DNA from: Solenopsis invicta
Taxonomy: Eukaryota > Arthropoda > Insecta > Hymenoptera > Formicidae
Assembly: GCF_016802725.1 (NCBI RefSeq)
Contig: NC_052679.1
Span: forward strand, 8,341,001-8,405,000
DNA length: 64,000 bases
Direction of reading: 5' to 3'
Program-made: the position numbers and the translations under genes
The notes under the pieces: model-generated
The model's database searches: none
What the model was told of the DNA's origin: nothing
The model's input: the letters and a program-made list of their open reading frames with translations, nothing else
Part shown: positions 57,789-64,000 of the stretch, piece after piece
Position numbering within the stretch: the first letter of the stretch is position 1
Layout of the letters: each line of letters starts with the position of its first letter

Positions 57789-59951
57789 TCAAGGCTCAAT
57801 TGGCAATATGTATAGTAACGCCGTTGATCGCTTTATCTCACCGCTCACAGTTTTAATAGTAGCGGCTCGTGATATCCCGTCGTCGCCAGGATGTAATCTG
57901 GTAATTCTTCCCAAGTTCCATTGTGCGCACGGAGCTGTTTTGTCCTTAATAAGTACGACGGCTCCAATCTCGAAACGCTGTCCCTCTTTGATCCATTTGC
58001 GACGGACTTGTAACTCGTTTAAATACTCGAGACTCCACCTCTTCCAGAAGTCTTGTCTCACCTTAGCAATATGTTGCCAAGTGGACAAACGGTTATCTGA
58101 AATGCTCGTATAATCGTTTTCGGGCAACATGGTTAATGGTTTGCCGATTAAATAATGAGCGGGGGACAGTACTAATAAGTCGTTCGGATCGGACGAAATA
58201 GATGTAATTGGTCTCGAATTTAGAATACCCTCGACTTCTACAACGAACGTATTTAATTCCTCGAATGTAAACAAGGAATCACCAATTACTCGTTTGAAAT
58301 GGTGTTTGAAACTCTTTACGGTAGACTCCCATAGCCCGCCGAAGTGGGGTGCTGCTGGCGGTATAAAATGCCAGGTGATACGGCGATCACTCGCATATTG
58401 TTGTATTAATTTTTTGTGCTCGTTCGAATTAAATACGGCATATAGGTCCTTCAACTGATTGTTCGCGCCAACAAAATTCGTACCATTATCCGAGTATACG
58501 TGTTCCGGTAAACCTCGCCTCGCAGCGAATCGGCGTAATGCGGCTAAAAATCCATCGGAAGTTAAGTCACTCACTACTTCAAGATGTATCGCCTTAATCG
58601 TCATGCACACAAATACGCATACATAGACCTTGACACGTGTTTTATTGCGGTATTTTTTTTCTTTAATATAAAATGGGCCGCAGAAATCAATGCCTGTGTT
58701 TTGAAAGGGCGTGCTTACGCGTACGCGGGCTATCGGAAGATTGCCCATTTTATAATCGCTGTTATTGTGGTTAAATCGAATGCAACGCGTGCATGTACGG
58801 ACAATTTTCCGTACTTGGTTACGGCCGTCCGGTAACCAAAATCTTTGCCGAAGAATGTAAAGCGTGGTTTGTATGCCTGTATGGTAATGCTTCTCATGGA
58901 TTTCGCGTATGATGCGATCGGTCAAGCTGTGTCGACTGGGAAGCAGAATTGGGTGTTTTTGCGCGAACGTGAGGTCTGATTTTTGCAAACGTCCTCCCAC
59001 GCGAATTAAACCGTATTCATCAATAAACGGATTTAAATTGGCGAATTTACTCTTGTTAGTCGAAGCTCCATTTAATCCTTTAATTTCATCAGAAAATTGA
59101 TCAGCTTGTAATATTTTTAGCACGCGTATTTCTGCCTTATTAATCTCTTCCGCTTGTAAGACCCCTGTGTGTTTATTTGGATGACGGACCCGGAGACAAT
59201 ATGAAACGATTCTGATTAATTTGGAATAAGAAGAATATCTATCGAGGATATCAAACTTAGTATGTTCGGAAATTAAGCAAGCATTCTTTTTTAATTCGGG
59301 TATTTCGGGTATCCGAATAATTTCGTTGGGCCATTCATCTTCATCCTTGCTCAACCACGATGGTCCCGTAAACCATGTTTGATTTCGCAAAAAATCGTGT
59401 GGCAATTGACCCCTCGAAATAGCGTCGGCAGGATTTTCCTCTGTTCGAACGTGTCGCCATTCGTGTGACTCAGTAAATTGTCGAATGCTCGCGACGCGGT
59501 TAGACACGTAAGTTTTTAACAAATGGGGGGCTGTATTCAACCAGTGAAGCACGATGGTAGAATCGCACCAAAAGATAATCTTATTGAAATTGATGTTCAA
59601 TGTGCCTTTTACTTCCCGAAATAACTGTGCTAATGTTAATGCACCGCACAGCTCGAGTCGTGGAATCGTGACGGTTTTCAAGGGTGCAACTCGCGATTTC
59701 GCGCATAGCAATTTCGCCACGGTTTTCTGATTATTAGATGAACGTATGTATATGCATGCCCCGTAGCCGATACTACTGGCGTCACAAAAACCATGCAATT
59801 GCACATCGTGATACCCTTCAATTAATAACTTACGGTCAACCGAAATCTTATTTATAGATTCCCATTGTCTAGCGAAATTAGACCATTCGGTATAAATACT
59901 TTGCGGAATGGATTCATCCCAATGTACACCGCTACGCCACACGTCTTGCAT
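57789..59951 (-). CDS. BEL/Pao RNase H and integrase part of Pol
   Basis: A 720-codon frame continuing pol in a shifted frame. RNase H covers about residues 50-185 (GFCDASSIGYGAC, RLELCGALTLAQL, FWCDSTIVLHWL, ENPADAISRG). The integrase zinc-binding domain spans about 351-391 (HEKHYHTGI, RTCTRC). The integrase core has Asp at about 422 (GIDFCGPF), Asp at about 488 (YSDNGTNFVGA) and Glu at about 542 (HFGGLWESTVKS), followed by a C-terminal domain ending at the stop. It degrades the RNA of the hybrid and inserts the cDNA. All catalytic residues are present. Its first 20 bases overlap the end of the upstream frame: a run of seven A's marks the shift, so it is either a one-base indel or a frameshift site. 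Confidence 0.95.
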   Translation of the reverse strand: MQDVWRSGVHWDESIPQSIYTEWSNFARQWESINKISVDRKLLIEGYHDVQLHGFCDASSIGYGACIYIRSSNNQKTVAKLLCAKSRVAPLKTVTIPRLELCGALTLAQLFREVKGTLNINFNKIIFWCDSTIVLHWLNTAPHLLKTYVSNRVASIRQFTESHEWRHVRTEENPADAISRGQLPHDFLRNQTWFTGPSWLSKDEDEWPNEIIRIPEIPELKKNACLISEHTKFDILDRYSSYSKLIRIVSYCLRVRHPNKHTGVLQAEEINKAEIRVLKILQADQFSDEIKGLNGASTNKSKFANLNPFIDEYGLIRVGGRLQKSDLTFAQKHPILLPSRHSLTDRIIREIHEKHYHTGIQTTLYILRQRFWLPDGRNQVRKIVRTCTRCIRFNHNNSDYKMGNLPIARVRVSTPFQNTGIDFCGPFYIKEKKYRNKTRVKVYVCVFVCMTIKAIHLEVVSDLTSDGFLAALRRFAARRGLPEHVYSDNGTNFVGANNQLKDLYAVFNSNEHKKLIQQYASDRRITWHFIPPAAPHFGGLWESTVKSFKHHFKRVIGDSLFTFEELNTFVVEVEGILNSRPITSISSDPNDLLVLSPAHYLIGKPLTMLPENDYTSISDNRLSTWQHIAKVRQDFWKRWSLEYLNELQVRRKWIKEGQRFEIGAVVLIKDKTAPCAQWNLGRITRLHPGDDGISRAATIKTVSGEIKRSTALLYILPIEP

Positions 59952-61602
59952 TAATTTTTTTGATATACAAGATAACTGGTCCTACTAAACCCAACGGATC
60001 GTAAAATTTTGCGATTTCTGATAATATCTTTCTCTTCGTCACCCTTTCCGTGATCTCGATTGATCTTGTTGCGTAATATAATTTATCGTTTTTCGCGCTC
60101 CACGTGATGCCTAGTGTTTTTAGATCACGATCAATACGGATAGTGAAACTCTCGTGCAACGCGGTAGACTCTAAGTCATGGATTATGCGTTCATCATTCG
60201 ATGCCCATTGTCTTATCGTAAAACCGCCTCGTGCTAACAACGCGATGATATCGTCTCGTAATATTCGGGCTTCCTTGATCGTTTCGGAACCGGTTAATAA
60301 ATCGTCTACATATAAGTGTGATTTTAAAACTCCGGCCGCCTTAGGAAATGATTGATATTCGTCCTCTGCAAGTTTTTGTATGGTACGGATTGCCAAAAAT
60401 GGCGAGGATGATACACCGAAAGCTAATGTATTCAATTGCAATGTTTCTATCTTGCCATCTCTACGCCATAGAATCTGTTGAAAGTGTCGATCCTGTTCAT
60501 GTACTAGTACTTGGCGATACATTTTTTCTATATCCGCTGTTATAACGTAATTGTACGTGCGGAAACGAATTAAATGTGATATTATTTTATCTTGTATGCT
60601 TGGACCCGTCATTAACACGTCATTTAACGATACGCCGTTGTCAGACTTAGCAGAGGCGTCGAACACTACTCGCACCTTTGTAGTATTGCTTGTATTTTTT
60701 ATCACCGCGTGATGCGGCATGTAATACCCGCTTTCGTCAGAATTTGTCACCCATGACATATGTTTTAGATTTAAGTACTCATTTATTACCCGCGCGTATT
60801 CATTCTTTAACTTTGCGTCTGTGTCAAGTTTGCGCTCTAACGACAATAGGCGTTTGAGTGCCATTTTACGTGAATTTCCGAGACGTTTATTTGTATTGCC
60901 GAATGGCAACCGAACTGTATATCGCCCATTAACGTCGCGAGATACCGTTCTTATAAAATGCGACTCACATTCGACTTCCTCTTCTGTTTGCGGTTTATTT
61001 AATCCGATCTCTTCGATTTCCCAAAACTTCTGTATCAAATCCTCCAAACGCGTTAAATGGCATGTTACAGCCCTTCCCGTTTTTTGCGATGATGTGCCGC
61101 CAGCGATTATCCATCCTAATCGCGTTTTTTGTAAATATAAGTCATATCCCTCACGAGACAAATCTATCTGACCAATAGCGAACAACGATAGTGACGCTCC
61201 CGAGCCAATCAGTAAATCAACATGTCGTGGTAAATGAAAATCCGGATCTGCTAATCTGATATTTGACGGTATCTTAACTGAATTGCGCGGAAAGGTTTCA
61301 GACGGAACTAAATCTGTTATAGTCGGAATTGTCAAACAGGTCAATTCTTTAGAAAAGTTATCATGTATAGATTGAATTGTAATTCGTACTATGCCCCTTG
61401 ATTTAGTATTCATGCCATTGATCGCGCTAATTGGCGAAGAATGTGCCGTCACTTCTTCCTTCAAATATCTCGCGATCGATTCTGTTAAAAAGTTCGCCGA
61501 AGCGCACGTATCTAGTAGAGCACGACATTTTATTGGACCGTGTTTGCCGCCACGTATGTATACCATTGCGCTCGTCATTAGATGTGGCGCTGATACGTGC
61601 AA
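59932..61602 (-). CDS. BEL/Pao protease and reverse transcriptase part of Pol
   Basis: A 556-codon frame in the same frame as gag. A retropepsin-like protease lies near the N-terminus (ALLDTCASANF, Asp about 31) with a second conserved part (HVDLLIGSGASLSLF) and GYDLYLQKTRLGWIIAGG. The reverse transcriptase follows: RVVFDASAKS, ITADIEKMYRQV (catalytic Asp), LAFGVSSSPFLA, and YVDDLLTG (catalytic Asp pair) near residue 425. It ends in the RT connection region KFYDPLGLVGP. It processes Gag-Pol and copies the RNA genome. The frame opens 14 codons after the gag stop, and the first ATG is not in a typical start position, so expression as a Gag-Pol fusion is more likely than independent initiation. 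Confidence 0.95.
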   Translation of the reverse strand: MHVSAPHLMTSAMVYIRGGKHGPIKCRALLDTCASANFLTESIARYLKEEVTAHSSPISAINGMNTKSRGIVRITIQSIHDNFSKELTCLTIPTITDLVPSETFPRNSVKIPSNIRLADPDFHLPRHVDLLIGSGASLSLFAIGQIDLSREGYDLYLQKTRLGWIIAGGTSSQKTGRAVTCHLTRLEDLIQKFWEIEEIGLNKPQTEEEVECESHFIRTVSRDVNGRYTVRLPFGNTNKRLGNSRKMALKRLLSLERKLDTDAKLKNEYARVINEYLNLKHMSWVTNSDESGYYMPHHAVIKNTSNTTKVRVVFDASAKSDNGVSLNDVLMTGPSIQDKIISHLIRFRTYNYVITADIEKMYRQVLVHEQDRHFQQILWRRDGKIETLQLNTLAFGVSSSPFLAIRTIQKLAEDEYQSFPKAAGVLKSHLYVDDLLTGSETIKEARILRDDIIALLARGGFTIRQWASNDERIIHDLESTALHESFTIRIDRDLKTLGITWSAKNDKLYYATRSIEITERVTKRKILSEIAKFYDPLGLVGPVILYIKKINARRVA

Positions 61603-61641
61603 TGACGCGAGACTCGTGGTCTTGCCGTTGTTCGCTTCAAT

Positions 61642-61650
61642 TAGTCAATC
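61642..61650 (-). promoter_or_regulatory. Candidate stop-codon readthrough site between gag and pol
   Basis: On the minus strand the codons read GAT-TGA-CTA-ATT. UGA followed by CUA is the best-known context for efficient stop-codon readthrough in eukaryotes. The downstream frame is the same and stays open for more than 550 codons. Confidence 0.5.
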
Positions 61651-62898
61651 GGTTTGAACGGAGGTGGATTTTGATTTGTCCGATTTATGCGTGTTCGCGT
61701 AATTATCAATATGGAGAAGCGAATTATGACGCTTGTTGCAAATAGAGCAATTGGAAAAGTTGCAAACATTGCCCTTGTGCGACCGTAAGCAATTATAACA
61801 GAGTTTCGCGGTTTTTATCGCGTCAATACGTTTTTGCACCGGTAGTTGTTTGAATTTTTCACACAAATGAAGAGGATGTCGACGATTTCTGCATATTATA
61901 CAATTACGCGATGTATTTAACACGAATGCTTTATTTGGAGAAGAAGAGTATCGTTTTTTCTTTATCGGCGGTTCCCCTTTGCTTCTTTCTGCCTCTAATG
62001 TCTTAGTCCGCTCGCGTTTTGATGCGAAGACCGCGGATTTATATAAAAAATCGTATATTTGGTCGGGTTCCGGAAATGTTTCTCGTTCGAGAGAGTTTTC
62101 CCATCTTTCCGCCGTACTTTTCGGTAACTTGGTCTCTAAAACGTGCACAATCATTTCGGGCCCGACGGAAGCTCCCAATACGCTTAATGACGCGATATGC
62201 TGTTGTACGTCGTCCGCAAGTTTCGACAAACCGCTAGACGTTTCTTTCTCTAACACCGGTAGGTTTAAAATAGACGATAAATGTCGCGAAATGAGAATGC
62301 GCTTCACTTCATATGATCGTTCAAGTAACTCCCATGCCTTAGAATAATTTATATCGTCGGTTTCAAAGATTTTAATTTTATTGGCCGCTTCGCCCGTTAA
62401 AGCCGATTTCAAATAATGAAGCTTGTCAATGTCTGACAAGTCGGTCTGTGATCCGATCATATTCCGGAAGCTATTCTTAAACGAGAGCCAACTCTCAAAT
62501 TTGCCATCAAAGGTCGGAAGCGAGGCTTCGGGCAATTTGATACGCCGTTTTTTGGTCGAAGTAGCGAGTGAATTCTCATAGGGCCGATCTTCGTGGGACG
62601 CGCTGGTACTAGCCTCGGATATATTTGACGCGGACAACCTATTTTTTATCTTAGCCGCAAGCAAATAATATCGTTCTTCAATATTTTCATATTCGGTTTG
62701 GTGTGATTCGTTTGGATCTAATTCGGTAAGCTCATCGTTGAAGTCCTCATACGCGTGAAATAACTCAGTTACACGTTCTAAGCGTAATTTGATTAATGTA
62801 TCGTCCGTTGTACCTTTGTCGAGGATATTATTGAGATTCGTGATTTTAGACTTTAAAGAAGTCCGTTTATTTATGAGTATTTTGGCTCTGTTTGCCAT
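61645..62898 (-). CDS. BEL/Pao Gag (capsid and nucleocapsid)
   Basis: A 417-codon frame starting MANRAKILINKRTSLKSK. A coiled-coil-like N-terminus precedes the DUF1759 capsid-type domain (LPTFDGKFESWLSFKNSF, then LHYLKSALTGEAANKI). The C-terminal nucleocapsid part has CIICRNRRHPLHLC, CYNCLRSHKGNVC and CSICNKRHNSLLH Cys/His clusters. It would form the particle that packages the element RNA. The frame ends with UGA, directly followed by CUA, and the same frame then continues open into protease. The 331-bp leader between the 5' LTR and this ATG contains CGAGC/GCGCGC-rich repeats. Confidence 0.95.
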   Translation of the reverse strand: MANRAKILINKRTSLKSKITNLNNILDKGTTDDTLIKLRLERVTELFHAYEDFNDELTELDPNESHQTEYENIEERYYLLAAKIKNRLSASNISEASTSASHEDRPYENSLATSTKKRRIKLPEASLPTFDGKFESWLSFKNSFRNMIGSQTDLSDIDKLHYLKSALTGEAANKIKIFETDDINYSKAWELLERSYEVKRILISRHLSSILNLPVLEKETSSGLSKLADDVQQHIASLSVLGASVGPEMIVHVLETKLPKSTAERWENSLERETFPEPDQIYDFLYKSAVFASKRERTKTLEAERSKGEPPIKKKRYSSSPNKAFVLNTSRNCIICRNRRHPLHLCEKFKQLPVQKRIDAIKTAKLCYNCLRSHKGNVCNFSNCSICNKRHNSLLHIDNYANTHKSDKSKSTSVQTD

Positions 62899-63229
62899 TG
62901 TTCACTGATCGAAATAACGAAACCGAACGACTTACTTGATTTTGTACTCTGCTCGTGTATATTCCCCCTCTCGCTCGTGTAGCTCGTGGTAGTGGAGGGT
63001 CGTCTCTGGCTCGTTCCTCGTGGGTTACGTAACCTCGCGAACTCGTCCGTTCGCTTGCTCGTGGCTCGTTTGCGCGCTGGCTCGTGTGCGCGCCGTCTCG
63101 TTGCTCGTATGCGCGCTGGCTCGTTGTCGTTGACTCGTGTGCGCGCCGTCTCGTTGCTTGTATGCGCGCTGGCTCGTCGCTCGTTGCTCGTTGACCGTGG
63201 GTCGCAAGACCTCACAGGAGGCACCAAAA
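62899..63229 (-). repeat. BEL/Pao leader with short CG-rich direct repeats
   Basis: GCTCGTTGCTCGTATGCGCG-type units recur about five times between 63040 and 63190. An Arg/Thr-rich minus-strand frame (62871-63227) through it is a repeat artefact, although it could encode nothing or an extended leader peptide. The last bases before the 5' LTR contain the primer-binding-site-like sequence. Confidence 0.7.
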
Positions 63230-63674
63230 TGTTGTATGCACGGTGAAGAACTTGTTCACTCTCGTTTTTACGTTTTGTATGACAATTTTATTAAAAATTT
63301 GTATTTACACTGAACGCGTTTCTCGCGTTCTTACGCATCGAGTTTACAGTTCGCTCGCCTTTCGCTCGTTAGGAGTATTGCTGGTTGCCAACGTTGATAG
63401 CCGCACGAGACGAATGCTCTAGTAGATTTTTGGAAATAATGATGCCACACTTGAGGAAGTATCGATTTTTATGGATCCTCGGAGACTCACACGATCCCAC
63501 CACTTCACCGGCAACGAATCCGTAAGCGTCTCCGTGATCCTTTGGTCTGAGTGGCTGTCGCGCACAGCCGAGATTGCGCCAACTCTGGCGCCCGTACGTC
63601 TGAGACATGATCTAACATGTCGAGCGGTACGCGCGGACCTTGGTGATTTCATACTTATGTTATTCTACGCAACA
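63230..63674 (-). repeat. BEL/Pao 5' LTR
   Basis: 445 bp, with the same sequence as 57256-57700 by eye. In the element's orientation it should hold the promoter and the start of the RNA. Confidence 0.96.
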
Positions 63675-63679
63675 AGCTT

Positions 63680-64000
63680 GTTATATTTAGAAAACGCACG
63701 GTCGCATTACCGGCATTACATCTTGTTGGACATGCAAGACAGAAGAACGAAGCCACCTATACTTGCATTGCACGCGTCATCTTCTACGAGGCAGATTTCG
63801 GAGGCACTAGATGCTACTTGGATGAAATACGCTGATTAAATTGAGTTTTTCTTGGCTGCAAAATTTGCTAAAGGCTATTATTAGCTTTTTAGTTTTGACA
63901 AATCATATTCAGTCTTTGTAACATCTTCATCACACATTACAGGCTTGTGATTAACGCCTGTCACAGAAGAATATTACTTAAGGAATACAACTTATATTCT
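63680..64000. other. Gene-free right flank
   Basis: No feature recognised between the BEL/Pao duplication and the window end. Joined with 56553-57250 it is the interrupted target. Confidence 0.5.

Larger units (their letters stand above)
57256..63674 (-). mobile_element. BEL/Pao LTR retrotransposon, nearly intact
   Basis: A 6,419-bp minus-strand element bounded by two 445-bp LTRs, with the 5-bp target duplication AGCTT at 57251-57255 and 63675-63679. In element orientation: 5' LTR (63230-63674), a primer-binding-site-like TGGTGCCTCCTGTGAG a few bases after the LTR, a leader with CGAGC-rich short repeats, gag, protease, reverse transcriptase, RNase H, integrase, a polypurine tract AACGGGGGAG and the 3' LTR. 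Domain order PR-RT-RH-IN with DUF1759-type gag and DUF1758-type protease is diagnostic of BEL/Pao. Apparently identical LTRs point to recent insertion. The coding frame is interrupted only by one UGA and one single-base shift. Confidence 0.96.

Noticed and set aside
62871..63227. Arg/Thr-rich frame before BEL/Pao gag
   Set aside because: It follows short CG-rich direct repeats in the leader, overlaps gag in another frame and has no recognisable domain.

Overview
The window reads as an intergenic, transposon-dense stretch of an insect nuclear genome, most likely a hymenopteran and possibly an ant (inference). The background is AT-rich and scattered with CpG-rich islands. Genes are split by GT-AG introns, microsatellites are frequent, and two 100-base N runs mark assembly gaps. 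There is no operon structure. The only host-type gene I recognise is a farnesyl diphosphate synthase (FPPS) paralogue on the minus strand at about 20.4-23.4 kb. It has an in-frame stop and a changed second aspartate-rich motif, so it looks like a decaying copy.

Layout. 1-1.6 kb: broken 5' half of a Helitron Rep/helicase gene (minus). 2.7-4.65 kb: a large inverted-repeat element with internal hairpins. 6.2-8.8 kb: an element with CCC-type inverted ends and self-complementary subterminal repeats, carrying two smaller nested elements. 9.1-14.9 kb (minus) and 45.6-51.4 kb (plus): two copies of one two-gene DNA transposon. Its first gene is a tnp2/EnSpm-like transposase and its second is a multi-exon DUF4806-type gene; both copies are broken. 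16.7-18.2 kb and 30.8-31.2 kb: two fold-back elements of one family, the second a nearly perfect 185-bp-arm palindrome. 24.9-30.5 kb: a complete P element with 8-bp target duplications, containing a 5'-truncated RTE-like LINE that split the last codons of the transposase and left its own 16-bp duplication.

34.3-37.4 kb, 40.8-43.1 kb and about 53.3-53.8 kb: three members of an LTR-like family (ends TGTTACGTCC...GGACGTAACA). They carry a TATA box, a GTAAGT donor, an intron-like tandem array, a small basic-region ORF, a poly(A) signal and a conserved covarying hairpin. 38.3-39.9 kb: a cluster of tandem duplications. 57.26-63.67 kb: a nearly intact BEL/Pao retrotransposon (minus) with apparently identical 445-bp LTRs and a 5-bp duplication. 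Its gag and pol frames are separated by UGA-CUA, the context known for stop-codon readthrough.

Most remaining sequence is AT-rich non-coding DNA with many short hairpin MITEs. The genes do not form a pathway. What links them is mobile-element biology: autonomous transposases (P, tnp2-like, Helitron), retroelements (LINE, BEL/Pao, LTR-like) and many non-autonomous fold-back derivatives. The elements I regard as least described are the LTR-like family with its array of splice-acceptor-like repeats and covarying hairpin, and the recurring tnp2 + DUF4806 gene pair.
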